Positions 8,510 to 18,103 of a stretch of 18,103 nt of DNA are shown in pieces. Numbering within the stretch: position 1 is the stretch's first letter; each line of letters opens with the position of its first letter. The notes under the pieces were generated by a model that saw only the letters and a program-made list of their open reading frames with translations, ran no database searches and was not told where the DNA came from. The stretch is from Acanthaster planci (Eukaryota; Echinodermata; Asteroidea; Valvatida; Acanthasteridae). Where the stretch lies: positions 933,115 through 951,217 of the forward strand of contig NW_019091400.1 in the NCBI RefSeq assembly GCF_001949145.1. The letters run 5' to 3'. The translations under genes and the position numbers were made by a program.

Positions 8510-10460
8510 TTTGCTGCAACTTTTAGAAAATCTGTTGGCATCAGACATGCCAGTCCTTTGCTCAAGTATTCCAAATCATACATTTGACATAGTCCACCTT
8601 GGATTTCCTCTACATTCACCACGCCCAAGGGAGGCCCAGCAGCTGCCATTGGGGGTCACACACTGAAGGTGAACTCATGTGGAAATTCCTGTTTATAAAT
8701 TTAAGAAAACCTTAAGAAAGCCACAATTTACTTCTGGTGTCAATCAGGGTGTTTTCTCTTACCACATCCTCCCAAACCTCTAAAAATGTGTTCGAACCCT
8801 ATCTTGCATGGGACCCAAGCAAATTTGTCCATTGTCTTCATCATGCTTTTTGTAGACTTCTTTAAAGGAGAGCTTTTTTTTTTTTTTACAACCCCAAGAG
8901 GGCCCTTGTTCTCAGAAACAGTATAGTAACTAAAGCAAAGGCATTGTATTCTCTTGCAGTTTATATCAGGACCATGAGCGGCACCAGGATTTATTTTTTT
9001 TTAGGGGGGGTGATCGAAGCACTTATTTTGGAAATGATAAGTCGTAACAGTGGGAAGGAGGCCAGTTAATGCTGCAGATAGGTGATTTTTATCCCCTTTC
9101 ATCGTTTTCCCTAATTTTTGTTAAGTTTTGTGTCTTTTTCCTCCTTGTTAATATTTCAATTTTTAACCGGGGGGGGGAAGGGAACAAGTTCCTTTCTGGC
9201 TCCCCTCCCCGGCGACATTCATGGCCTGGACCTGTACTTTTGAAGAAAAAAAAAAAAACTCTTGAATACAGAAGAACAACTCATATTTTACATATAGTTG
9301 TGAAAGAAAGGGACATATGAAATATATTTATGTATGAAATCTTCTTCCTGGGGCAATTTGGTCTAACAGAACTTGACAGAGAAAGTAGAAAAATGTATTA
9401 TACGTAGAAAAGTTTATTTATTAGTAAGCAAAATTTCTTAATGAAAAAAGTGAATGGATCTAAGAATTTCCTATTTTAACTTGCTGATTATGGTGTGTTC
9501 CTTGCACGACGTAGAAATTTTGAAGCTTTATGATGTCAATTTTAATTATACTTGCAGCGGTACATATAAGTTATTTTTTTTATCGTACTGCAAATAGCTG
9601 GAACACATAGAATAATTGGTAGAATTGCTTAAGCTTACTGTTCACTTTTAAAAACTGCTGAGCATTAAACCTGACCTTTCCAAAACCTGCGGATTGTGAA
9701 GGATCTTGCAAGATTTTGTTCGCTACTGTTACTTTCTTATGGGGTTTCATGCTCCTTATGTGTTGAAGTGAAGAGCGCTTACGTGGGCTCCTCCTTTGCG
9801 GTGGCAGAACTTAAGAGTGAAAGTCTTTAAAAGGGTCAGGAGCAGAAACCAGATAATTAGCGATGTAACAAGCTTAATGAGTGATATGGATCCATTCATG
9901 ATTTCAGTAACTAATGCGGCAGTAATCAATCTGGCAAGGTAGATACTGTAGTATTCTCGGCAGCTGTGTATACGCACTTGCTGTCAAGGGAAACTGATGT
10001 CGACATAAGTGTTCGGGGCATCTTGATTTTCAGTTTCCTGACACAAGGGCAAGTACGAAACCCAGACTAACATTAAGGCACTTTTAATACTGACTTAAAT
10101 GCTTTCATACTTTAAGCTTTAAACAATAAGGTATGAACCGCAGGTTGGAAATCTCGGCAGGCAAGTTTCTGTCATCGCGACACCTGAATGTTATCTGTCT
10201 GGTAACTGATCAGACTGGTTCCCGTCTTACAGATGGCCTCTGAATGCAGGGACCCTGTAGTGGATAATGAATCTGGCAGAGTCCTGTTGGGTTTACATTA
10301 TGTAAATGAAGAAATGATGCCTGCTCAATGCACAAATCAAGCAGGAGCTGAAAGTATATTTTGCTTTTGTTCTTTGTTACCGAAAATAACTTTACCATAC
10401 CACTGATTTGAAAAAAATTGCCTTAAAATGATTTATCAATGATAATCATTGAAAAATAAA
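8510..10460 (+). other. CLCC1 3' untranslated region and downstream DNA
   Basis: No coding sequence is recognised. It has poly-T at 8875-8887, G runs near 9004 and 9170, and AT-rich DNA. The first AATAAA on this strand is at 10455-10460, so the transcript may be long, unless a variant signal such as ATTAAA (9663-9668) is used. A 57-codon frame, 10233-10406, just after a TCTTACAG, is probably chance. Confidence 0.5.
10455..10460 (+). promoter_or_regulatory. Candidate polyadenylation signal for CLCC1
   Basis: This is the first canonical AATAAA after the CLCC1 stop at 8509. Others follow at 11281-11286 and near 12388. The real cleavage site cannot be decided from sequence alone. Confidence 0.3.
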
Positions 10461-12420
10461 TTACCACACTGTGATCAGCAGCCTTAGCAAGGATAGATAC
10501 TTGTGTTTTATTCACCTCAGAACTAAAATATATTTCATGTTAAAGCATTGCTGTTGGCCTAACAATAATTTCAATATCGGCATCCAAATTGACAGGGCTA
10601 ATTGCACATGTTAAACCGAAGCTAGCAACCAGTCCCTGTATAATAGGGATGGGGACCGGTCCCATAACTGATTTGCTTGACTGCAGTGTCAACGGTCATG
10701 ACGGTGCTGGTAGTCTGGTAACCTCACTTGCCAGCAGGTTTGTGGGCAACCACATATGATCTCTTAATTACCAAGTATTTTCATGTACATGCAGAATGTT
10801 CAATCATGTCCAAATACTGAGAAATGTGATTTATGGCGTTTTTGTTTCTCAGACTAGCATATGCGTAGTACAGTGTGTGAATATACATTATTTTTTTCAT
10901 TTTAAACCAAGCGAGTAAGTTGGATGCTTGGAATGATTTGTTTGCTTATCATTAACTATTACGTAGAACGTGGTGGTGTAGGAATTGGTGTAGACTGTAC
11001 AGCAGGCTAGAGCATTTTGGAAACAGGTCTGTTCACTTGCATTTGACCAGTAAAAGAGTTCAGAAGTACATGCATATCAGAATGGGTATGCTCATGTTTT
11101 ACATGGGCCATCAGCCAGTGTGAAGTATAGGAGAGGCTATTTGAGGTGGGTCAATTTGAGTGAATACAAGAGGTTGTTGAAATGGTATCCACCTATGTAT
11201 TCTGCCTGCCACACTTCAAATTGGCCAAAGGGTGTGGTATATGCTATGCTATATAGTTGAACACAGATAAGAGCACTTGCAATAAAAAGTCATGTTTACT
11301 TATAACAAGGATATTTGTACATCTTGAATGTAAGTCTTTGGTTTTCTTTTGTTTTCTATTACTGGTAAAGGTACATGTACCTGTTTAACAAGGTGCATTA
11401 TAACTTGTGAAGTCCCAACAGAGTACCGAAGTAACTACATCACGCGCACAATTAGCGTGTGAAAGGCATTAGCGCAAGAACCAGTGCGTGAGCCAACACG
11501 CGCGTACTCCATTCGTTTGCACTGCACTTTCTGGTTCACGGTGACGTCACACTTCGGTACTCTATTGGACCTTGTTTTAAACAGGGTTCTGCTGTATAAG
11601 GGGAAAAAAGGCAGAAGTTTCCAGGAGTACAAGGAATCTTTCTCAGCTGGCAGTCTTTAAAACACAGCATCATTTTCTCGTGAAAAAGAAAGAAAAAAAA
11701 ATAACAACTGGTGTAGGATTTAAAGTGTACTAATTTGGTACACTGTGCACCTGATGCCAAGGGAGTCCTTAAAAACCAATGCCAATGACTGCGCTTTGAG
11801 CTAGCATGAAATATCCACTGGCAAGGCAAGAATTTGTACATATGCATGCTTACAAAATAATATGAATTTCAGTGTCTGTTCGTTTCACACGGATCTGGAT
11901 CGTGATCATTGATCTCAAAGCTGGCTTGCACTATCCATTAGTCGGGTTCAGGTGTCGGGTACCAACGTTGGACCACTGATCCCAATCCTGACCTGCATGA
12001 AATGAACAGAGACTGTCAGTTTTGCACCCACTTGCCTAATGGGTGCATTCAAAATGCAATATTGAACACAAATCTACTGCTACAAGTACATGTAGTAGTC
12101 GGCTGCACGGCAGCTGATAATGCAGTGTCTCCAACTGGCTCCATCTTTGGCAACCTCAAGGATCTTAAATGTACATTAAGGTGTACAAGCCAGATCTACA
12201 AGCACCCGGAGTTCACTGCTTAACCACTTTTCAAAATTATGTAATTATCAATAGCAGATAGCATACATGCATTTTATATTCCCTAAAAATCAAACATTTT
12301 CTTTAAAACAGAGTTAAAGTGTCATGCAAGAACCAACTAGGCAAATTCATATTTCATTTCAGAGTGGATTTGATTGACATGTTCTGAATAAAAACTAAAA
12401 TTACTGACATGAACTGGTAA
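10461..12420. other. Intergenic region between convergent genes
   Basis: No gene is recognised. It contains the fold-back element at 11380-11585 and scattered ACATGTA motifs. Open frames at 11435-11847 (-) and 12002-12223 (+) show no domain, codon bias or splice context supporting them. Confidence 0.6.
11380..11585. mobile_element. Fold-back (MITE-like) element carrying a CRE palindrome
   Basis: The outer arms CCTGTTTAACAAGGT (11380-11394) and ACCTTGTTTTAAACAGG (11569-11585) pair with a 2-nt indel. The inner arms AGAGTACCGAAGT (11420-11432) and ACTTCGGTACTCT (11551-11563) pair perfectly. Between them lies GTGACGTCAC (11541-11550). There is no transposase; termini and target duplication are not resolved. 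Confidence 0.6.
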
Positions 12421-12470
12421 TTTATTTCAGGCAGCTTTTACACATGCACTAGTATTTTCTTTAATTTATT
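12421..12470 (-). promoter_or_regulatory. Candidate polyadenylation signals of the COMT-like gene
   Basis: On the minus strand AATAAA occurs at 12465-12470 and 12421-12426, about 410 to 460 bases after the stop at 12882-12884. Either could end a short 3' untranslated region. Confidence 0.35.
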
Positions 12471-12881
12471 GCATACATGCGCATGTATATCTTGAATATA
12501 AAACTAGAAAAAAAGTACATTTCAATATCAGTGCTTAAAAAGAGGGCAATCATTAGGCAGGCAGCGGTATATTTATCTGAAACAAAAAAAAATGCAATGA
12601 TCAAGATGTGTGCCCCGCCACCATTGATGAAAATTTAACATAAATTCAGTTTTGCTACTGGAAGCATGTCAGCATTGTTAACAATTATGATTTCTCCAAA
12701 CGTGATTTTTACATAGAGTGTCTGCACAAAGGTACATGTATTTCCAGCTCGTCACAATGAGTTGTTGTCAGAGTTGATCTAAGTTTTGCTGTAAATTTTT
12801 TAATTCCAATCACTCTGGAACAAGCGCCAGGACAGCAAAGTTGAAACGTCTACTTGTGCCACGGTGGAGACAACATTAAAC

Positions 12882-13211
12882 CTAGTCATCACCATGGTCA
12901 CCACCATTGTAGACAGAGATTGCAATGGCATCTTGTACGCCAAGGCCATCCACTTTACAATAGAAGCGCTCTGTGGTAAACTTGTTGCTTCCCTCCACAT
13001 ACTTGATGTAATCGGGACAGCCGGGAAACAGGACGTTGTCGGCCACGATGACGGTCCCCTTGCGAAGGAGATGGAGTTCCTCCAGTCGTTCCAGATCAGG
13101 CAAGTACTGGCTGCCAAAGTGATCAATGAATAGGTAGTCCAGCTTGTCCATTGAGTATCTGCTGCATAGCTCTGGGATGACATCTGATGATTTCCCAGTA
13201 ACGACCGAAAC
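12882..13211 (-). CDS. COMT: COMT-like last exon (metal site and C-terminus)
   Basis: The acceptor CTGTTTTCAG precedes 13211; the exon has 109 codons and TAG at 12884-12882. It has VVTGKSSDVIPEL, LDYLFIDHFGSQYLPDL, LLRKGTVIVADNVLFPGCPD and a variable end finishing GGDHGDD. The metal-binding DH and ADN motifs are intact. In COMT the residue three after the Asp is lysine (DHWK), here DHFG. A same-strand open frame shifted over 12800-13294 is a shadow. Confidence 0.9.
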   Translation of the reverse strand, partial: VSVVTGKSSDVIPELCSRYSMDKLDYLFIDHFGSQYLPDLERLEELHLLRKGTVIVADNVLFPGCPDYIKYVEGSNKFTTERFYCKVDGLGVQDAIAISVYNGGDHGDD

Positions 13212-16200
13212 CTGAAAACAGAGACTGCAATTTCAACCCTGAAGGAGCTGGGTTTCCACTTGACTACTGGGCATGTTTTAGCAAAACTAACCAACTTTTT
13301 TCAACATTACTTCAATGTTTGTAGTGGAGTCTTGCTGTGATTTCAAATCTATTACCATTAATAACAACATGTACATGTACGTACATGTATAATCAATTTC
13401 GTACCGTTTGTTTTACATGTACATGTAGCCATCTACTACTGTTTCAAACAGCTTTACCTGCCTGCTGGGCAAATTTAAGAATGGATTTTATTAGCCAGCA
13501 GCAGTTTTTAATAGAATTTGTAAGGTGTGGTAGTGCTGCCGGTACGGTGCCGGTCTGGAGATGGACCTGGCCGCTGCCCCCCCCCCCATCCATCCTTCTA
13601 CATGTAGGTAAGGCATTAGGGGTTAAGTACATGCACATGAAGCCCGAGTCGAGCAAAAGCCCATCTAATACTGTTTTGTTATCTTCAGCATTCTTGGACT
13701 GACGCAAGTCTGCATGTTGATGGACGCAGACTCTGGTTTTTTTTATTTACTGCAAGACTCGACTTGACCCATGTTCACCCCAAAATGACTGTTTGTTTTT
13801 TAATCCCCAGCACCCCTTCAACATAAAATAATTCAATAAATGGAAACTTAAAGAACATCCTCCACATCGTTACCAGACTTAAGAATGCTTTCCTATCAAC
13901 ATTCTTAAGCCACTAGACAGTATTTATTTTTTCTATTAACTTTTCTTCTCTTTGTAATTTACATGTAGTTTTGAAAAGCATTCAAGAATTTTTACAAACA
14001 ATTGGAAACACACATGCTGGTATGTAACGGTCCTCTTTCTGTTCATACTTACAATTACATGCACTTGCAAATACCAAGCACATACGGGTAGCATGTTTTC
14101 AAACGTACGATATGACATTTGGTTTATTGAAAGACTGGGACTAGATTTTAAGACTCAAATTCTGACTTTAACTTGGACCTGGACAATGACTTGGACTCCA
14201 AAAATGACAGACTCAACAATACTGCCTGACATCCCAACTTAATTTTCACAATCATATCAGAGTCATTACTTTTGCTGTTTTACAGGCAGGTGATGATCCA
14301 CAGAGACATCCCATCCACATGTATCGTAATATTTTCTCCAGGAACGCAACAGTTTACTCTGAAGCTGGTTTGAAGTTGTCGCTCGGGAGAGCTACACAAG
14401 AATAATCATGGCCCGACATGTAGCTACAGGTACCCACGAAGAGATGACATCTCTCATAAACTAATGCTAGACAGCATTCGACTGAAACCGTGTGTTATCT
14501 TCCTCAGATACTGGAAGTTGAAAAGCTGCATGTACTTGTACTTCCTCTAAATTTGCCTCAAATTTCAAAAGCTTGGGGAGCTGCATATCCACCTTCAAAC
14601 CATGTCACGTCTACGTGCATACTCTCATCCAAATGCAAAGGCTACTAATATATACATGTACCCGTACGTACATGCGCTGCACCTTTCCTTTCAAAAGATT
14701 AAAGGGTAGCTGCAATCAATTTGTTTTAATAAACTGTACAAACCTTCAAAATGCACCTTTGTGTCTCAGTTAACCTCATTTTCAACTTTTGGTTCACTCT
14801 TTCAAAGGGTGTTTTACTGCCTTTTTGGTTTTTATGCAAATGAGATTTCCATATTCATGAGCAAAACATGATGCCATCCCAGGAAAAATCCTCAATGTTA
14901 CATTGATTTGCAAAGAAAGATGTCCCACATTTTTGTAGATTGTGTTGGACTCAGTTTTCTCTTGTTTACCAATTCTTTGCTCTTTATGTGCATTGTACTG
15001 TAATAAGCAACCAATCAATTCCTCTCGGAGAAATTTGTCATCAAGTAAATTCTGGGTTCACAATTTGAACAAAAAAGATTTATGCACCGAAATGCATGTA
15101 CAGCCGTGTTCCCATTGGATTCTTTTGGTTAACTTACCGCGACCTTCCTGCAGAATTACAAAATTAAATCCAATGGAAACACATCGTTAGCTTACGTTCC
15201 TTCTAACTTACTGTGATGTTAATTAAATCCAATGGAAACACATGGTTAGCTTACGTTCCTTCAAACTTACTGTGACTGTGATGTAAAACTAACTAGCTGA
15301 AAAGGTCATGGAAGATTTCCATGCAGTCACAGTAAGTTTGCAGGGGCGCTAATAAGGCTAATGGGAACAGTTCCCGTACAATATAGATAGACTGCGACCA
15401 CGCTAAACCAACAGACTACAAGGCTACGGCTACACAGAGATTGACAGCAGGCATGCGAAAATGGTTGTATGGTTCCCAGTCTCCAGCTCCGTGCACACAG
15501 AACAGCAATATGCCGCGCACACACAGTGAAGCGTGCTCAGATAAAGCTATATACACACTGTGTACAAGTGCATCTTGTTCATCTCCACTTAAAAGGTGGC
15601 AGATTTGGCCGAATTTGTCAGATTTTGTCATTTTTTGGGTCATATTTGGTGGATTTTGTCACGATTTGTACAGAGCCCACAACATGTACAGTGTGTAGGT
15701 ATTCAGCTAGTATTACGCAGCAAATAAATATTCCGTTACGGTAAAAAAGTCTACTTCGGTATATGCGGTAGATTGACACGAAGGAATGTCGCAGTAAGTT
15801 TCTGCATGGCTGTGGAAGACAAAGTCTGATGAAAACATGGCTTAAGTTGTCCCTAAATGACTTCACAGCATAGAGTTCTGCGCGTCACAGCAGCTGCACC
15901 CTCAGTTGTCCAGGAAAGCACGAAATTGTTTTAGAAATAGGAATGTAATAGTTTTCAAACATTGGAGAAAAATACAAAGTTGAAGAAAATTGTGTCGAAG
16001 AAAAATTCATTGCAGCTGCACTTCTTAAAGTGTACCTGATTTAGACCAGCCATGTCTACCAACTGCTTGGCGATGCTGGCATATTTTTCGTTTATCTCCA
16101 CTGTGATCAAGCGAGCTCCTTCAGGCAGATGAACTGCTGTGGAAACTGCAGAGTAACCCAAGTAGGTGCCAAGCTCCAAGCAATTCTTGGGCTTCGTTTC

Positions 16201-17209
16201 CTCAAGTACTGTGCCGATTTTCTCCACTAAAACACAAACATTTTTATTAATTCACAGATAATTTTGCCATGACTTTTTAAATCAAATTTAAGTTGTACTC
16301 CATGCATGTTGCATTTAGAGCTGGTAATTTGATATTCATTCTATCTTATTTCAAATGTTTTACCAGCACGCACATGGATTGAAAATGTCCGCGCCCAGGA
16401 CGATGTCCAATTTATCCGCGTGGAGAATGAGAAGCTTGCCCTGTAGTTTTTATATATAGCTCTATGGCGGCATGTTGGTCTTTACTTATAACTATGGCGT
16501 ACACATGTACCGCCATGTTAGGTCAAGTGGGTCAGTGAGAAAGCCCTGTGCATTGACCAAAGAGATCCTGGAAGAGGGAGGCAAATACTCCTTGGCATCT
16601 TCTCTGATATCGAGCATTGAGTTTTTTTCTGTGATGCCTCGAGATCATTCTGACACACCAACTGTTTAAAGAAAAAGTGTTCTTGTGAAAAAGCCAATTT
16701 TTCAAGAGACAGGTCATCCAAAAAAGTCAACTCTTCTGAAGTGTGCTCAAATGCACACGGCTGACACCAAAGAGGCCATGATCTTCCAATGTCTACATGA
16801 ATTTACCATAAATTACATGGACACGTACTTTGAAATGAAATTTCATCTATGAACTCATAATGAACATCTCTGTAGATACATTGTACATGTTTGCCTCAAG
16901 TTTTCCAAGATCAGCTGAGCGATATGATCCAAAAAGCCCTGCTCTTCAAGGTTACATTTGTCCACTGAATGCACACACTGATGGCTGTAACTTACTTTTC
17001 CTCCGTTCAATACTGACCATCCACTCTTTCTCATCCTTGAATCTATCCACGGCAGACAGCACACTAGCTGCATCGCCCTCTACTGCTGTGCTCTTCACGA
17101 ATTCAAGGAGGCGATCTTCAGTTGCATTCCCATATCGTAAGCGACGCCAAGCGTTAGGAATGGATACATATATCATGAACCTCAGCATGTTGCCCAAAAT
17201 ATGTAAATC
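12882..17209 (-). CDS. COMT: Catechol O-methyltransferase-like protein, three exons
   Basis: Exons 17209-16996, 16226-16036 and 13211-12882 join in frame; the first junction builds an ATG codon from A plus TG. From the first Met (17188-17186) it reads 237 residues, near the 221 of soluble human COMT. Seen: hydrophobic FMIYVSI near the start; VDRFKDEKEWMVSI at 48-60; SAM-binding motif LELGTYLGYSAV at 81-92; acidic ribose-binding ITVEIN with Glu 108; FIDH with metal ligand Asp 158; VADN with ligands Asp 186 and Asn 187. The family moves a methyl group from S-adenosylmethionine to catechols with Mg2+. Odd points: the catalytic lysine of COMT (human soluble K144) is Gly 161, and the E199 position is Asp 216. 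It could instead belong to the related TOMT branch. A membrane-anchor exon may lie right of the window. Confidence 0.88.
13368..13429. repeat. ACATGT/ACGTAC palindromic microsatellite-like patch
   Basis: ACATGTACATGTACGTACAT and then ACATGTACATGTAG occur within about 60 bases. This is the densest of many TACATGTA-like sites in the window. Confidence 0.7.
15106..15370. repeat. Nested tandem and inverted repeat (MITE-like)
   Basis: A 59-bp unit at 15162-15220 is repeated directly at 15221 to about 15285 with a few changes and a 6-base insertion. AAACTTACTGTGACTG (15263-15278) pairs perfectly with CAGTCACAGTAAGTTT (15324-15339) around the palindrome CATGGAA-GAT-TTCCATG (15307-15323). The outer ends GTGTTCCCATTGG (15106-15118) and CTAATGGGAACAG (15358-15370) are inverted too. 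It looks like a fold-back element with internal duplication. Confidence 0.65.
16036..16226 (-). CDS. COMT: COMT-like exon 2 (SAM-binding motifs)
   Basis: The acceptor TTTGTGTTTTAG precedes 16226 and the donor CAG|GTACAC is at 16036/16035 (a weaker donor than consensus). With one base from exon 1 it gives 64 codons: MEKIGTVLEETKPKN, then LELGTYLGYSAV (glycine-rich SAM loop), ARLITVEINEKYASIA and LVDMAGLNQ. The order and spacing match COMT. Confidence 0.9.
16227..16995 (-). other. COMT-like intron 1-2
   Basis: No COMT exon lies here. On the opposite strand, 16367-16446 has a short coding-like stretch. ATGGCGG and CCGCCAT arms lie near 16464 and 16510. Confidence 0.65.
16996..17209 (-). CDS. 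COMT: COMT-like exon 1 (first coding exon visible)
   Basis: The acceptor CCTGTGCCTCAG lies just right of 17209 and the donor AAAA|GTAAGT is at 16996/16995. It has 71 codons plus one base. An in-frame TAA lies just upstream of the acceptor and no ATG precedes it, so the frame must be entered by splicing or begin at the internal ATG 17188-17186 (A at -3). GNATEDRLLEFVKSTAVEGD and then ASVLSAVDRFKDEKEW align with the N-terminal helices of COMT. Confidence 0.82.
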
Positions 17210-18103
17210 CTGAGGCACAGGACGAAAAACAGTTCGGAGGAGTTAGATAAAAACTGGTTTAGTTTCATATTTTCCATAACTTACCAATTATAGCAAATAA
17301 AACTTTCGGAGCAGATTTTTATGTTTTAAAGAATCGTATTTATATGTATGACCTAAAGGTTACAATACCCTGTGATTATCACCTCTTGACAGATCCCTGG
17401 AAACACATATTTGCATATACATGTACACTCTCTGCTATACTAAATTGTTCGCAATTTGATTATAAAGATGAACAAAGAAATTGACTGGAGTGGGATTTGA
17501 ACCTGCGGCCTCTGGCATACCATACCAATGCTCTACCAGTGTTTATAATTTGTTTGATGAAACTTTGAAAGGAGAATATGACATCACGTATAATAAAACA
17601 AAGTGTCTTCAAGATATTTGCAATGCTTAAATATTCACTCTTGCTCTTCAATCACCAGATCTCCAGCCTCCAGATCTTTAAGGAATTTGTCTACTTGTAC
17701 ATATGGGGCAGTGGGGTTTCATCATGTGTGACAATGAACCACAATGGACAACCTCGGAACAAAATTGATGATATGATGTAAATAAACAAACTAAAACAGA
17801 ACGGGTGAAAAGTGGTATCATTGACCACATCAGATGTTTTCTTTTTAGGAAGGATATCCAAACTTCAGACTTGACTCTTTGAGGTCAGTCTTTGATTGGG
17901 GGAAGAATTCCATATACGAAGTTCACTGTAATATCGCGTAATTACTACAAAAGTATCCTTACTTTGATCGCTGAATGAAGACAATTCCAATAGGCATTGA
18001 AGAGCTGAACATCATAGGACAGAAATATGGAGCTTTGGGCACACTTTTGGAGCTACACATGGACCAGGTTTACATCGACAGGCGGCCATCTTTCCTTTTG
18101 CGG
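17210..18103 (-). other. Upstream intron or 5' region of the COMT-like gene
   Basis: A degraded tRNA-like sequence lies at 17484-17540; otherwise the region is AT-rich with no recognisable exon. The right edge, read on the minus strand, holds AAGATGGCCGCC, which resembles a start-codon or YY1-like context but does not obviously continue into the COMT frame. Confidence 0.5.
17484..17540 (-). pseudogene. tRNA-like sequence (tRNA pseudogene or SINE head)
   Basis: On the minus strand an A-box-like GGTAGAGCATTGG (17537-17525) and a B box GGTTCAAATCC (17503-17493) stand at tRNA spacing. An anticodon arm TTGGT-ATGGTAT-GCCAG folds and would expose GGT (a Thr-type anticodon). The 5' half of the D stem and the acceptor stem do not form, and the T stem has mismatches, so this is not an intact tRNA gene. 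Confidence 0.6.

Larger units (their letters stand above)
13212..16035 (-). other. COMT-like intron 2-3
   Basis: This 2.8-kb intron has no exon recognised. It holds an ACATGT-rich palindromic patch (13368-13429), a C run near 13577-13587, GACTTGGAC-like degenerate short repeats near 14130-14210, and the nested tandem/inverted repeat at 15106-15370. Confidence 0.7.

Noticed and set aside
7945-8649. 234-codon minus-strand open frame antisense to the CLCC1 tail exon
   Set aside because: It is a shadow of the GC-rich, low-complexity sense exon, which has matching phase, an acceptor and a family-consistent position. The antisense product is Ser/Pro-rich with no motifs.
10233-10406. 57-codon ATG frame directly after TCTTACAG
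   Set aside because: It has an attractive acceptor-like start, but no upstream exon, no codon bias and no family similarity; it lies in the CLCC1 3' region.
12800-13294. 164-codon minus-strand open frame over the COMT last exon
   Set aside because: It is a shifted frame on the same strand. The other frame carries the methyltransferase motifs and proper splice borders.
13368-15370. CRISPR array or prokaryotic repeat system
   Set aside because: The repeats are irregular palindromic words and one 59-bp duplication without spaced identical units. The locus is clearly an animal gene region.
18030-18103. Minus-strand ATGGCCGCC as the first coding exon of the COMT-like gene
   Set aside because: The frame runs only about 25 codons to a stop. 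The only in-phase donor (TGT|GTAGCT) is weak and the residues do not resemble a membrane anchor.

Overview
This is a piece of animal nuclear DNA, most likely from a marine deuterostome invertebrate (echinoderm, hemichordate or cephalochordate; I cannot decide between them). The reasons are split genes with GT-AG introns of about 0.5 to 2.9 kb, two vertebrate-recognisable protein families broken into in-phase exons, a tRNA-headed SINE, several short fold-back elements, and many TACATGTA-type palindromes in the non-coding DNA. The species is inference; the gene structures are read directly.

Left half (1 to about 10.5 kb, + strand): a CLCC1-type gene (chloride channel CLIC-like 1, an ER/nuclear-envelope membrane protein). 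Six exons join without breaking the frame: 495-668, 1611-1838, 2985-3125, 3651-3845, 4443-4733 and 7580-8509. Together they encode 652 residues ending at TGA 8507-8509. The first exon or exons, with the signal peptide, lie before the window. The exons carry a Cys-rich lumenal start, three membrane segments, a conserved two-cysteine lumenal loop, a short coiled coil and a long disordered acidic tail. A long 3' non-coding region follows.

Right half (12.4 to 18.1 kb, - strand): a catechol O-methyltransferase-like gene, convergent with CLCC1. Three coding exons, in order of transcription 17209-16996, 16226-16036 and 13211-12882, join in frame and give a complete methyltransferase fold (237 residues from the first Met). 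The metal ligands are present but the catalytic lysine is replaced by glycine. The two genes run tail to tail with about 4.4 kb between their stop codons, and nothing suggests that they share a function.

Accessory DNA: the introns hold a tRNA-derived SINE (about 931-1110), a cluster of GTGGGG hairpins (2564-2765), a 208-bp almost fully palindromic TA-flanked element (7242-7449), a fold-back element with a perfect CRE palindrome (11380-11585), a nested tandem/inverted repeat (15106-15370) and a degraded tRNA-like sequence (17484-17540, - strand). The most curious item is in the last CLCC1 intron. There, a 113-codon open frame (5013-5354) with codon use unlike CLCC1 sits behind a possible splice acceptor, in phase with exon 4443-4733, and is followed by AATAAA. 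It lies inside a pair of perfect 20-bp inverted repeats (4750-4769 and 6896-6915). It could be an alternative 3' terminal exon, or a mobile-element relic.
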